Below, one piece after another: positions 40,028-51,613 of a stretch of 64,000 nt of DNA (the first letter of the stretch is position 1; every line of letters begins with the position of its first letter). The notes under the pieces are model-generated. The model was not told the DNA's origin and made no database searches. It saw only the letters and a program-made list of their open reading frames with translations. Origin of the DNA: Tritrichomonas musculus (lineage: Eukaryota; Parabasalia; Tritrichomonadida; Tritrichomonadidae). The stretch is taken from assembly GCA_039105265.1 (NCBI GenBank), contig JAPFFF010000067.1:372001-436000 (forward strand), read 5' to 3'. The position numbers were made by a program, and so were the translations under genes.

Positions 40028-41833
40028 ATGGAAATAGATAAAATAATCAACGAAAGAAAAGAATTTTACAATCATCTTATGATTTTTATTGAAACTTATG
40101 ATAATGTTAAAGATGAATTTCAAAATATTATTAAAGTCTTGGAAAAACAAAGAATATTAGAAGATAAAATTCAAACATTAGAAATGCATCAATTACTATA
40201 TACAATTGGGGACAATCATTACCGAACACCTAATTTTTTTGACAAACTTGAAAAAATAATTGAATATCTAATTCAAAATCAAAAATCATCAATCACAGAT
40301 ACTGAAATATATAAAATATATAAAAACAACAAAATGTTTCTTTATTTCCTTATAGAAAAAGGATTTTTCCAAACATATAAAATATTTAAAGATATTTGCT
40401 CAAATCATGAATATGCAGTATATTTATATCCAATCTTGGAACAATATCTCAATTACCAATATCAACATATGATTTTCAAAATTTATGAAAAAGTTGATTC
40501 AAAATCATCTAAAAATGGCGAAAATAATTCATATATTTGCTCGTTAATTAGACAAGATTCAGTTGATTACTTTATTACATATGTTACAAGAACAAATTAT
40601 CCACTTTCAAATAGTATTCAATCAATTTTTGAAACAAATTCATTGTTATTAAAAAAACCGCCAACATTAATTGAATATGCTGCATTTTTTGGATCAGTTC
40701 AAATCATTCGCTATTTAGTATACAGTGGCATTCAATTAGATAGTTCAATATGGATATATGCAATCCATTCAAAAAATGCAGAATTGATTCATTTTTTAGA
40801 AGAAAAAAAAGTTGAACCAGAAAATTATAAAAAAATTCTCAAAGAAGCTATTAAATGCCATCATAATGATATTGCTAATTATATTATTGATAATTATTTC
40901 AAAAAAGATATGAATCATTTGATTAATTCATTTAGTTCTATTATTACAAGCTCACAAAATTATTATTTTTATCCAGATAATGCTCGAGATATAATTTTCA
41001 AATCAAGAAACAAAAACGCTTTCAATATTTCTCAGATATCACAATCATTTACAACAATAACTATTCCTTCATTTATAACCAAAATCGGAAATAATGTTTT
41101 CAGAGGATGTTCATTTTTAACAAATATAGTAATTCCATCATCTATTACTTCAATTGGTAATGGTGCATTCTTCAAATGTTCATCATTGAAACAAATTACA
41201 ATTCAATCATCAATTTTATCAATAGAATCTTATACATTCTATAAATGTTCATCTTTAACTGATATAATAATTCCTCCATCTGTAACAAAAATCGGAACAA
41301 ATGCTTTTGGCGGATGCACTTCGCTAACACAAATATCAATTCCATCATCAGTATCTTCAATTGGAAACTCAATTTTCTCTAGATGCACATCTTTGAAGCA
41401 AATAATAATTCCATCATCTTTAACTTCAATTGCCGATTTTGCATTTTTTAATTGCTCTTCATTAACACAAATATCAATCCCATCATCTGTAACAAAAATC
41501 GGAGATTATGCTTTCAATGGATGCTCATTAATCACACAAATGAAAATTCCTTCTTCTGTAATTTCAATTGGCTCTAACACTTTTGAAGGATGTACTTCAC
41601 TTACACAAATATCATTTCCATCGTCAGTAACTTCAATTGGATTTTATACTTTCAAAGGATGCTGCTCACTAAAACAAATAATAATTCCATCATCTGTAAC
41701 AAAAATCGGATATTATATTTTTAGTGGATGTTGGCAATTAACACAGATATCTATTCCATCATCTTGTAAAGATATTTTATATAATTTTGAAATTCCAATT
41801 CAAATTTCAAATATTAAAATCAATTTTTTATAA
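40028..41833 (+). CDS. DUF3447 domain fused to BspA-like leucine-rich repeats (601 aa)
   Basis: ATG 40028 starts MEIDKIINERKEFYNHLMIF, the typical beginning of this family. Residues about 1-155 are helical; about 175-300 hold the DUF3447 block: SLIRQDSVDYFITYVTRTN, PTLIEYAAFFGSVQIIRYL, SIWIYAIHSKNAELIHFLEE and AIKCHHNDIANYIID. From about 338 to 585 there are eleven BspA-type LRRs (LTQISIPSSVTKIGDYAFNG and similar), each with a conserved Cys. No signal peptide or membrane anchor is seen, so it is presumably cytosolic. This is the only intact copy of this architecture in the window and defines what the broken copies at 16964-19102 and 59712-61272 once were. Function unknown; both halves are binding folds. 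Confidence 0.9.
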   Translation: MEIDKIINERKEFYNHLMIFIETYDNVKDEFQNIIKVLEKQRILEDKIQTLEMHQLLYTIGDNHYRTPNFFDKLEKIIEYLIQNQKSSITDTEIYKIYKNNKMFLYFLIEKGFFQTYKIFKDICSNHEYAVYLYPILEQYLNYQYQHMIFKIYEKVDSKSSKNGENNSYICSLIRQDSVDYFITYVTRTNYPLSNSIQSIFETNSLLLKKPPTLIEYAAFFGSVQIIRYLVYSGIQLDSSIWIYAIHSKNAELIHFLEEKKVEPENYKKILKEAIKCHHNDIANYIIDNYFKKDMNHLINSFSSIITSSQNYYFYPDNARDIIFKSRNKNAFNISQISQSFTTITIPSFITKIGNNVFRGCSFLTNIVIPSSITSIGNGAFFKCSSLKQITIQSSILSIESYTFYKCSSLTDIIIPPSVTKIGTNAFGGCTSLTQISIPSSVSSIGNSIFSRCTSLKQIIIPSSLTSIADFAFFNCSSLTQISIPSSVTKIGDYAFNGCSLITQMKIPSSVISIGSNTFEGCTSLTQISFPSSVTSIGFYTFKGCCSLKQIIIPSSVTKIGYYIFSGCWQLTQISIPSSCKDILYNFEIPIQISNIKINFL

Positions 41834-41921
41834 CGAGATTCATTAAAAAAATAAACCAGTAATAAATAATCTGCTTTTATTATACTTTTTTTTGTAATTT
41901 AAATTACAAAATATAATATTT

Positions 41922-44078
41922 GTGAAAAAACCAAACAATCAAGTAAATGATGAAAATATTGTTTCACCAGCAATTGCATCCAATTTGGATTCTAATTCAA
42001 TTTTATCTTACTCAGTTTACGATAAAACAGTTGCTGTCACAAATGAAGGTATAGCATTAGGAATTGGCGACAACAGTCAAGGGCAAATTAGTGGCTCTCT
42101 CCCCAAAAAAATACTTAAGCATTTTACAAAGATTGAACTTCGAGATGGTAATAATAACCCATGTTCTGTCATTTCAGCTGCCTGTGGCCTTGAATACACT
42201 CTCTTTATGATTTCATCCGGTGATAAAAGTTCCCAAAAACAGCTTGCTTATTCTCATTCAAATATAAACAGTAAATATCCAGTAATATTGAATATTGGCA
42301 AGTTTAATCCAATTTCAATTTTCGGTGGTCCTTATAATTGTGCAGCAATTGACTCAGAAGGTTCAATCATTTACATTCATTCTTCATTTCATTATTCACC
42401 TCAAAATAAGATTGAGTCATTTTTACTTCCATCCCATGAAAAAGCAGTCAATGTGGCATGTCTCAATGATTTTGTAATTGCTCTTGATGTTAATGGTAAA
42501 GTTTTCATTTCAAAAAGTGAACCAACTCTTTTATTTAAAGAAATCTCAGAACTGAATGATAAAGAGATTTTTTACATATCTGGAATATGCTGCCACTGTT
42601 TTGCTGTGAGCAGAGACGGAAAAGTTTTTGTATATGGAAATGATTACAATAATGATGGAAGACTTGGACTAGGTAAAAAAACATCTTCGGACAAATTCAT
42701 TGAGATAAAATCACTTCGTAAATACAAAATCTGCGCAGCATATGCAGGAGTTTATCACTCACTTTTCCAAACACAAGAAGGAAAACTACTCGCATGTGGA
42801 AATAATGAATATGGCCAGCTTTTACTCAATTGTGGACTAAGGGAAGAAAAAATTTATGAACCAGTTGAAACCTCCTCTACAAATGTTTCATTCTGTATAA
42901 CAGGAAATTATCGTACAGTTATTTTTAAAAACCGTGAACCGCCCATGAGTCCAAATAAACAGATTGATTACGCAAAACTGATAACAATCAAATCAAATTC
43001 AGAGTCTAGGAATGAATCAGATTCAAAATCAGAGATTTCATCACTGAAACTGAAAATTTCTGAGCTTGAAAAACAACTCGATGAAGCAAAGAATAGGTTT
43101 AACAGTCAGCTTTCAAAAAAAGATGAAGAACTAAAGAAACAACAAGAAAAATATGAACATCAAATTGAAAAACTCAAAAAAGAAAAATCACGATCAGATA
43201 AAGTTGAAAAAACTGAAAAGATTGATATTCTAGATGGAGACACTATTCGCAGCCTTGAAAAATTGGAAAAGATCAGTTCAGGCAGCTATGGTAAAGTCTA
43301 CAAAGTAGCCAAACGAATTATTTATGCACTAAAAGTGATGAAAATTAACATTACACATGAAGAATTCCAAAAATTTCTTCAAGAATACGAATTGATGCAT
43401 CTTCTATCACATCCCAATATTGTTGAAACATTTGGAATATTTTTGAGTGACGAAACACATCCACCATCAATTCTTCTTGAATTTTGTCCGACGAATCTTG
43501 ATCAGAAAATTAAAAATGAGAAATTAAGTAAAGTTGATATTGTTTTCATTGTTTATCAAATCGTTGAAGGAATGAAATACGTTCACTCTCAAAAAGTTAT
43601 TCATCGAGATTTGAAACCAACAAACATTCTTTTTGGCAAAGATGGTTTTGTAAAAATCAGTGATTTTGGTATTTCTAAATTGATGAGCACAGAAAATCAA
43701 TCCATGACAGGTGGTGTTGGCACGCAAAGATTTATGGCACCTGAAATTTTAAATGAAGAAGCATACAATGAAAAAGTTGATGTTTACTCATTTGGTGTCG
43801 TTCTTTTCTTCATTTTAAGTGGCGGTGAAATGCCAAAAATCACAGTTATTCAAGTCGGTACAGGTAAGAAAGCACCAATTCCTAGTAGCATCAATTCCAT
43901 CGCAAAAGAATTAATCAACAAATGCTGGAATTTCGATTTTAATGATCGTCCAAGTTTCAATGATATCTTAATTTATCTCGAAAATAGCAATTTCAACTTG
44001 AATGAATTAACAGAACACGAAATCAATGAAGTTAAATTTAAGATAAATGAGCACAAAGCTAAAATTCCATCATACTAA
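41922..44078 (+). CDS. RCC1-repeat protein kinase fusion (718 codons), start uncertain
   Basis: Residues about 30-345 are RCC1-type propeller repeats (GIGDNSQGQISGS, YGNDYNNDGRLGLG, ACGNNEYGQLLL). Residues about 365-430 form a coiled coil. Residues about 440-690 are a complete kinase: GSYGKVYKV loop, YALKVMK lysine, HRDLKPTN catalytic loop, DFG, TQRFMAPEI and DVYSFG, ending with the RPSF motif, so it should be active on Ser/Thr; the sequence is of TKL/NEK-like type. RCC1-NEK fusions are known in eukaryotes. Oddly, the frame has no ATG: it opens after TAA at 41895, begins with GTG at 41922, and the first Met codon lies about 95 residues inside. A mutated start, a non-AUG start or a missed 5' part are possible. 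The rest is uninterrupted. Confidence 0.82.
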   Translation: MKKPNNQVNDENIVSPAIASNLDSNSILSYSVYDKTVAVTNEGIALGIGDNSQGQISGSLPKKILKHFTKIELRDGNNNPCSVISAACGLEYTLFMISSGDKSSQKQLAYSHSNINSKYPVILNIGKFNPISIFGGPYNCAAIDSEGSIIYIHSSFHYSPQNKIESFLLPSHEKAVNVACLNDFVIALDVNGKVFISKSEPTLLFKEISELNDKEIFYISGICCHCFAVSRDGKVFVYGNDYNNDGRLGLGKKTSSDKFIEIKSLRKYKICAAYAGVYHSLFQTQEGKLLACGNNEYGQLLLNCGLREEKIYEPVETSSTNVSFCITGNYRTVIFKNREPPMSPNKQIDYAKLITIKSNSESRNESDSKSEISSLKLKISELEKQLDEAKNRFNSQLSKKDEELKKQQEKYEHQIEKLKKEKSRSDKVEKTEKIDILDGDTIRSLEKLEKISSGSYGKVYKVAKRIIYALKVMKINITHEEFQKFLQEYELMHLLSHPNIVETFGIFLSDETHPPSILLEFCPTNLDQKIKNEKLSKVDIVFIVYQIVEGMKYVHSQKVIHRDLKPTNILFGKDGFVKISDFGISKLMSTENQSMTGGVGTQRFMAPEILNEEAYNEKVDVYSFGVVLFFILSGGEMPKITVIQVGTGKKAPIPSSINSIAKELINKCWNFDFNDRPSFNDILIYLENSNFNLNELTEHEINEVKFKINEHKAKIPSY

Positions 44079-44204
44079 AGTTACAAAATTTAAAGTCATA
44101 TTTTTAAAAATATAACCTTTTTTTTTTTTTTTAATTTTATTTTGTTTTCATGTTACAATAAAATTTATTAAAAGTTTTATATGATACAAATCTATTGGCT
44201 GTTT

Positions 44205-44990
44205 TTCTACATTACATCTGGATTCCCATTGTTAAGGCTGTTTTTTTCACTAATTATTTGTAACATGGATTTTTTAGGAAAATTTGTTAAGGTTACTTGT
44301 CCAGATGGATTTTCACTAATTATTTGTTCCTCTTTATATTTTGATATCTGATTTATTTCATTATTTGGATTAAAACATTTAAATCTACTTCATTTTTAGA
44401 TGAATAACACATTTCCCCAATGACATTAACATTAATATTTTCCTGATTTAATAAAAGTTTAACAATTCAATAATTGTCGGAATAAATAGCTGCCAGTAAA
44501 GGTGTAAGTATGACAGGATAACTTTCAATTATATATGCAAATTTCTGATTAATATTAATTTTTTTAGTATTCAAATATTGACTGGCAAAGAAGTAAAAAT
44601 CATATTTGCAAAAAAAGTAGAAATTTTTAAGATTGAATAAATCATCAGGTAAATTAATATAATAATAAAATTCAATACTTTTAATACAAATGAATTCATC
44701 CAAATTAACTAATTTGAATCATTTCAGAATTATGACATTGAATCGCTTCATAAAATTCAATACACTGATTCTTGTGGCTCAATTTGATTCTCTTCTAGAA
44801 TATGAAAGAATTCTAAATTAGCACTATGTATTGAATAAAACCATAGAGATGGAGTCAATTTAACTTTGTTTTCAAGCAAATATTTGAATACTCAATGATT
44901 TACAAAATTTTCTTCAGAATTCTCTTCTTCATCAATATATTTCATGAAGGTTATTTGAAGAATTTTCTTTTTTTTTTTTTTTTTTTTTTA
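44205..44990 (-). pseudogene. DUF3447/ankyrin pseudogene
   Basis: Reading right to left: about 44900-44740 corresponds to the conserved block (KLTPSLWFYSIHSANLEFF, then ILEENQIEPQES) and to the CHHNE region in shifted frames; 44703-44467 is open (MDEFICIKSIEF to AAIYSDNY); 44460-44350 continues as an ankyrin unit (IVKLLLNQENINVNVIGEM); 44330-44205 gives a C-terminal tail with a short direct repeat (QIISE). At least four frame breaks or stops separate these parts, so no full product can be made. It resembles the intact gene at 49092-51290. Confidence 0.7.
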
Positions 44991-45002
44991 GTAATTTCTT
45001 TT

Positions 45003-48000
45003 TTAGATATCTCCAAGACCTTCATAAAAAAGTGAATTAATATTTCTTATATAATTTGAAGTTTTGGAAGTCGCTTTTTTTGGCATAATTTCCTTGATTT
45101 TTATATCTTTTGAAAAGCAAATAATATTAAAATTATATAAAAAGTCGATTTTCTCATATTCTTCAAAATTTTTTTCGAAATCATTTTGATTATATAATTT
45201 CAATTGGTTACAAATTCCAAAAACTTCAGATTGCAATTCATTATTATTACCAATTCTTTGCTTGAACTTTTCGATGTCAAATCTAAATTTTTTAGTTAAT
45301 GCAAGACAAAGCAATACTACAATTGGAACAAATTGAGTATTTGATGATGATTCAATTAATAAATCAATTGCTTTATCAATTCCATTTGGAATTAATTCAT
45401 CAAACAAATAAATACTAGCTAAATTGTAAGTAGCCAGTTCGTCTTTACTTTGATGAATTGCTTCTTCAAAGTATACATTTGCGTTAGCAATATTTTTTTT
45501 TTATTTTATCACCAAAGCCATTTTTATATATAATTCCAAGATTATTTTTAGCATGTTGATCATTAAATGAAGATGCATTTTTATAATGACAAATTGATTT
45601 TTCAATATCTTGATTGATAACTTCCCCTTCGTGATATAGGAAACCAACATAAAAATTGGCTACAGAATTTCCATTTTTAGCTGATTGAATTAGTAATTCA
45701 ACACCTTTTTGAATATTATTTTTATCATTATAATACATGATTCCTAATGTAAGTTGAGCTTCAGAGTTGTTAAGTTTAGATGACAGTGTAAAATAATGAA
45801 TTGCTTTTTTAAGATCTTGTTGAACATATTTGCCTTCTTTATAAATAAAACCAAGATTATATTGTGCTTTTGAATTTCCAATAATTGATGCTCGTTCATA
45901 ATATTCCATTGCTTTATTAATGTTTCGAGGGACTTGTGTTCCTTCTGAATAAATAACTCCAAGATTAAATAATGCCTTTGAATAATTGAGATCTGCTGCA
46001 CGATTTAAATAATGTAAAGCTAATTTAATATCTGGTTGTACATATTTACCTTTTGAATAAATCACTCCAAGATTAAAAAGAGAATGAATTTCATTTTTTT
46101 CTGCAGCAAGTTTGTAATAATGAATAGCAAGATTTATATCTCTTGGTAGTACATTAAAATCATCATAAAATGAACCAAGTGTATATTGAGCTTCTTTCAA
46201 ACCATTTTTGGCAGCAAGACCTATATAATAAACAGCTTTTTTTAGATCATTATTTTCATGGTAAATCTGGCCAAGATTATATTGTGCTTCAGGATAATTC
46301 TGATCTGATGCCAATTTATAATACAATATTGCTTTATTAATATCATATTTATCATTTATTGTTGAAGAAAAAATACTTCCTAGAAGAAATTGTGCAGCAG
46401 GGCTGTTATTATCTGATGCTTTTTTTAAATAATAGATTGCTTTATTAATATCTTTTTTGATGAATTCACTATGCATATAGATCAAGCCAAGATTAAATTG
46501 AGCTTCAACAATATTATTATCTGAAGCAAGAGAAAGATAATGAATAGCTTTATTTATATCATGATGGATATGATTTCCTTTAAAATATAATTCGCCAATC
46601 AGTGATTGAGCTAAAGGACTTAATTTATGATTTAAATTTGCTAACTGCTTTAAACAATCAACTCCTTTATCAATATCAAGCATTGCAGTGTCACATAAAT
46701 ACAGAGAGCCAAGAGCAAATAATGCTTTTGGATTATTATCATTTTCTATTGCTAATTTCCAATAATAAACACATCTTTTATTATCTTTATTCAATTTATA
46801 TAACTTACCTAAAGTATATTGTGCTTTTGAATTATTTTGGTTTGCTGAAAGAGATAAATAAAATAATGCTCTATTTTCATCATATGGTACAATTTTTCCT
46901 TTAAGATAAATTTTCCCAAGCCTATATTGAGCTTCATCAAAATTTGCACATGTTGAAGATATGAATAAAGCTAATGCTTTTTTTATATCTTGACGTTTAA
47001 ATCTACTTTTATAATAAATCTCTCCTAGAAAATATTGACTTTCTGCATTACCTTTATCTGCTCCTTTTGTAAAATAATAAATTGCTTTATCAATATCATA
47101 ATTTTTGCATTTAGGTTCTTGATATAATAAGCCTAGATCTCTAAAAGATTCTACTATATCATGATCAGCAGCAATTGAAAGGTATTTTTTTGCTTTTTCA
47201 AAATCTTTTTCATGAATTAAATAATGTGCACCAAGATAATAAAATGCTAGGTCATACTTTTTTTCTGCTGCTCGATTGAAATAATCAACTGCTTTACTAT
47301 AGTCACACTTAACCACTAATCCTTGCATATATAACACACCTAAAATAAAAAATGATTCTGCATCACCGTTTTTTGCTGCTAATTCAAAATAATGAAGAGC
47401 TTTTTGTGAATCACGAGGGAAAAAATAACCACAATCATATATTTTGCCAAGCAAATTTTGAGCTGGAGGATAATTTTTTTCTGCAGAAAGAGTCAAATAA
47501 TGAATTGGTTTGTTTATATCACCACCATTAGAATATGCATATATGAAAAGACGATAACCAATCTCATATAACATTTTGGGATCTTTTTCATCTTGGCTTC
47601 TTTGATTTGTATTATCATCTTGATCATTTAGAATATATTTAATGACTTCGATGGTTTCATCATCATAAGTTTTCTGGAAATAATCACAAAAAGTTTCATA
47701 TAAATTTTGTATTTCTATATTTAAATGATAACAAGTTAAAAATTCAAGAATTAATTCCGAAATAATCGGTCTTTCATTAACTTCCCTTTTCGTACAATTA
47801 ATATACATTTCCTTCATATCATCAAAGCTTCTGAAATCACCAGAATTAAGATCATTTCCAATTTTAGGATTTTTTTCATTCATGATGAAATAAATCATTT
47901 GACCAATTGAATATATTAATGTTCAATTTTAAATAACTTTTTTTTAATAAATAACCTGATATGCATGATTTAATGCTTCTTATAATATGATTTTTAAATT

Positions 48001-48427
48001 TGAAAAGATTGATATTTTGGCTAAAAACAGAAATTTCTTCTAAAAATTCTTTTGAATTTTCAATTTCGTTATAAGATTTTGAAATTGCTTGGTTAAAAAT
48101 AGCTTTCGAATCGGATAAGAAACAAAAAGAAAGTTTTTTATTTCTGGATAACAGATCTTGAAGGAATGGTAATGAAAAATGTTTAATAATAATTATTGTT
48201 TTTTCAAATCCTAAGATAATATAGCTCAAATTTTCATTTTGTTTTGCTTCTTGATATTGGTCAATTATCAAGATTTTTGATTGATCAATATTTGAATAAA
48301 TCTTTTTATTAATAATATTATTGGTAATATAATAAAAACTGTAATCTTTAATGATTGATTCTTTTTTTGTGAAGGCGTGACAATTTCCTGTTAAAACATC
48401 GCAAAGTTCAGATATACTATCAGACAT
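45003..48427 (-). pseudogene. Sel1-repeat kinase-family gene lacking its kinase core
   Basis: ATG 48427 opens a 183-residue frame (MSDSISELCDVLTGNCHAFT) with the N-terminal region of a trichomonad kinase family. Near 47930 the sequence jumps to the last kinase subdomains only (IYSIGQMIYFIMNEKNP, then CTKREVNERPIISELI), in a different frame; the ATP loop, HRD and DFG parts are absent. From there, 47898-45484 encodes about 20 Sel1 repeats (AQYNLGLIYMHS-, GKYVQPDIKLALHYLNRAA-type). In an A-run near 45490 the frame shifts, and Sel1-like sequence continues to a TAA at 45003 (ATYNLASIYLFDELI, then a helical tail). Either the long Sel1 frame alone is still expressed from Met at 47898, or the whole is dead. 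The homopolymer shift could be a sequencing error; the kinase loss cannot. Confidence 0.72.
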
Positions 48428-49091
48428 AAATTAATAGGGTTGTAGATAATTTATTATTTTTAAGTATATTTTACTTTAAAAACGTTTAAAAAAGTTATTC
48501 TAGTTATCACTAAATATTAAATATTTTATCCTTTCAATTTTGAGTGCATTTGCTCAGAGGTTATAGTTATTTAAACTTGAAGGTATTGGGTTCTAAAATA
48601 AACCGTTATTTTTTTTTTTTTTTTATTTTTACGGTTTATCTCATTTCTTCTTTCAACGGTTTATCTAAAAGAATATATCTCATTTCTTCTTTCTCTTTCT
48701 CTTTTTCTTTCGTTGTTTCTATTTCATTTTCTTAATCATGAAATCAAAAAAAAAAAAAAATTATCATATTTTTCCATATAGAATATAATTCAATTTTTTC
48801 GAAATTTGTTAGTAATATTACAAATGAAACTTGTTTTGATTCATGTGAATTATAATATTATAAATAAAACAAATAAGTTAACATTTAACTAACTATATTC
48901 AACCAATATGTCCTTATATTTAAATTCATCAGAATTAAATGGACAAAAATCAGTAAATTATATTCAAGATACATTCGTTTTTATCATTTTGATGGATTAT
49001 GGAGATCTGATGATAACCAAAAAATTATTTTATATATGAATAAATGTTTTTTTAATAAAATTCTTTTAGTCATTACGAAAAGAAAAGAATG
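48428..49091. other. Intergenic spacer
   Basis: AT-rich with T-runs (48607-48623) and a short direct repeat (CGGTTTATCT with ATCTCATTTCTTCTTTC, 48630-48690). No gene, RNA or transposon end is visible. Confidence 0.4.
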
Positions 49092-51290
49092 TTATGCTAA
49101 CTCAAGAAATTTCTTTAAAGTATTGATGATAGTCTGGTTATTTTTCTGAATAGCGACATCTAATACTTTTTTTTTAATTATTTTTCTGGTATTATTAAAT
49201 GGATTTGAAGTTTTAATATATGATGTGAAAGTTAAAGGTTTGGTCACATCAATATTCTTTTGTTCCAAAAGCAATTTAATAATTTCCAAATTATCATTTT
49301 CAACAGCAACCAGCAAAGCAGTTTTTTCTACAACTTCATGTTCATAGTAACGATAACCTTTATCATGTTTTTCAATTTTATAATTATAAATTGAAATTGT
49401 ATTTACATTAATTTTTTCATATGATAAAAGCATTTTCACAATATCCAAATCATTTTGTTCAACAGCAATATGCAATGCTGTTTTATTTAGTTTATCACCA
49501 CTATTATTATGTGATACATATTGAAAACCAATATAATTAATATCAATTTTTTTTGAATTTAATAAAGCTTGAATGATTGCTTTATTTTCTTTAATTATTG
49601 CTGATTGCAATGGAGTAATTTGCGTTATTGGCTTTTCATGATTAATACCATCCATGACAATGATATAATAATAAAAATTATATATTATATTCGGATTTAT
49701 ATAATTTTTGGATAATAAAAGTTGAACTATTTCAAGATTTTCTTTTTCAACAGCAATTGATAATGGTGTCTTTTCATAATGTTCATCAAAACAAATTTGG
49801 TCATATTCAATTGGATTCACGTCAATATTATTTAAGCTTAATAACAATTTAATTATTTCAATTTGTTCATTTTCAACAGCAAGATGTAATGCTGTTAATT
49901 TTTTTTTACCTTCTTTTTCATTTTCTTCTATATTTTCTTCATTTGCATCTATGTCTTTATGATTAATTAAAAGTTGAACAATTTTTGAATATCCTTTTTC
50001 TACTGCTAAAAACAATGCTGTCTTCTCAGATTTCCCATCAACATAAGCCCAGACCCCTTTATTGTTATAATAAGATAATGAAGATTCATATTTCGAATTA
50101 ATATAAATATTTTCTTGTTTTGCTAATATTTCAACTATTTCTTGATTTCCTTTTAAAACAGCTTCAGTTAATGGACTTTTTTTTTCTATCATCCTCTTTT
50201 CATAATCACCTTCAAATAAAATATTTTTCTTTTTTTCTTTGGTATAATTTATATCAATGTTATTCGTTTTTGATTCTAATAAAAGACTTACAACATTCGA
50301 ATAATCATATTTGCATAGATAATAAAATACATCTGTTTTTTCAAGAAATTTTTCCGACAAATTTATAATATTATAATGTTTAATGCTTTGTATCAAAATA
50401 TTTATTAATGTGTCATCAAAATTATCAATGCATTTTGAACAAATATAATTCATTAATTCATTATGATGACATTTGATCGACTCATGCATGCATTCTAAAT
50501 ATGAAGATGGAGAAACATCATTTTCTTCAAGAAGGTGAATTATATCTGCATTTCTTCCATGAATAGCATAAATCCATATCGATGGTTGTAATTCAATTCG
50601 ATTTAATCGTAAGAATTGAAAAATTTGAAATGACCCATAGAATGCTGTATATTCAATTAAAGAAGGAGTTTTATCTATTAAGTAATCATTAGTTTCATAA
50701 ATTGATGGTTCTATTATTTTAGATAAAGATAAATTGGTCTTATTAACATAAATAATAAATTCATCTATTAGATCATTTCGAATCAAATATGAAATACCAT
50801 TATCATTTTCTCCTTTTTGCCTTTTTTCGTCAAATTCTTCAAAATTTATTTGATTTTGTTGAATTAGATCATTATTGATGAATGATTTAAATTCTGGATA
50901 AAAAAATAAAGGATAATTTCTTTTTGAATTTTTGAAATTAGAAATTATAGAAAATATGTGATTATCAGGAATAATAATATTTTCTTTGAAAAGAAAAAGA
51001 AGCAAATTTTTGTTCTTTTCAAAAATATCAAAAATCTCATGTTTTGTAAAATATGAGAGTATATCCTTTTTGTTTGTTTCAATAATCTTCTCTATTTTTT
51101 GAATTAAATTGTTTGATCTTCTATGATTATTAGCAATTTTAGATAAAATTTTTAAAATCATTTTTAATTCATCTTTGCTTTTTATCATTTTTTGTTCAGC
51201 CCAACTATTAAGAGTGTTTGTTTCCTCATTTTCCAAATAATTGATAATGGTTTCATAGATTGTTTTAATCTCTTTTAAATAGCTCTTCAT
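49092..51290 (-). CDS. DUF3447 and ankyrin-repeat protein (732 aa)
   Basis: ATG at 51290 (MKSYLKEIKTIYETIINYLE) is preferred to the TTG codon before it. Residues about 1-165 are helical; about 170-300 hold the conserved DUF3447 block (YLIRNDLIDEFIIYVNKTN, PSLIEYTAFYGSFQIFQFLR, SIWIYAIHGRNADIIHLLEE, ESIKCHHNELMNYI). Residues about 365-730 form about seven ankyrin repeats with long inserts between them (KTALFLAVEKGYSKIVQLL, TALHLAVENEQIEIIKLLL, TPLSIAVEKENLEIVQLLL). No signal peptide or membrane segment. The frame is intact. Its upstream region contains AACTTTTT. A cytosolic scaffold is likely; the partner is unknown. Confidence 0.9.
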   Translation of the reverse strand: MKSYLKEIKTIYETIINYLENEETNTLNSWAEQKMIKSKDELKMILKILSKIANNHRRSNNLIQKIEKIIETNKKDILSYFTKHEIFDIFEKNKNLLLFLFKENIIIPDNHIFSIISNFKNSKRNYPLFFYPEFKSFINNDLIQQNQINFEEFDEKRQKGENDNGISYLIRNDLIDEFIIYVNKTNLSLSKIIEPSIYETNDYLIDKTPSLIEYTAFYGSFQIFQFLRLNRIELQPSIWIYAIHGRNADIIHLLEENDVSPSSYLECMHESIKCHHNELMNYICSKCIDNFDDTLINILIQSIKHYNIINLSEKFLEKTDVFYYLCKYDYSNVVSLLLESKTNNIDINYTKEKKKNILFEGDYEKRMIEKKSPLTEAVLKGNQEIVEILAKQENIYINSKYESSLSYYNNKGVWAYVDGKSEKTALFLAVEKGYSKIVQLLINHKDIDANEENIEENEKEGKKKLTALHLAVENEQIEIIKLLLSLNNIDVNPIEYDQICFDEHYEKTPLSIAVEKENLEIVQLLLSKNYINPNIIYNFYYYIIVMDGINHEKPITQITPLQSAIIKENKAIIQALLNSKKIDINYIGFQYVSHNNSGDKLNKTALHIAVEQNDLDIVKMLLSYEKINVNTISIYNYKIEKHDKGYRYYEHEVVEKTALLVAVENDNLEIIKLLLEQKNIDVTKPLTFTSYIKTSNPFNNTRKIIKKKVLDVAIQKNNQTIINTLKKFLELA

Positions 51291-51613
51291 CAATTTAAAA
51301 TTAAAATTTTTTTTTAAAAAATTGATTCAATTTAAAAAGTTTATTTTCCAACTTTTTCAATATAATCAAAAAGATGGAAAATCCACTTTTATAGTTTAAA
51401 TTATATTCTTTTAAGATGTAATTCATATGATTTTATATTTTTATTTTTAATTCAATATTGAATGAGAAAAATTATTTACAAATTTTTTATGAGATATTCC
51501 AAAATATGAATACCATGAGTCGCTTTATATATTTGACAAACTGTATATAATAATATAAAATTTAAATAAAAAGTTTTTTTATTTATATTTATTAAATAAA
51601 TTAAAATTAATTT
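51291..51613. other. Intergenic spacer
   Basis: AT-rich DNA between two minus-strand genes; contains the promoter side of the ankyrin-type gene. Nothing else seen. Confidence 0.35.
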
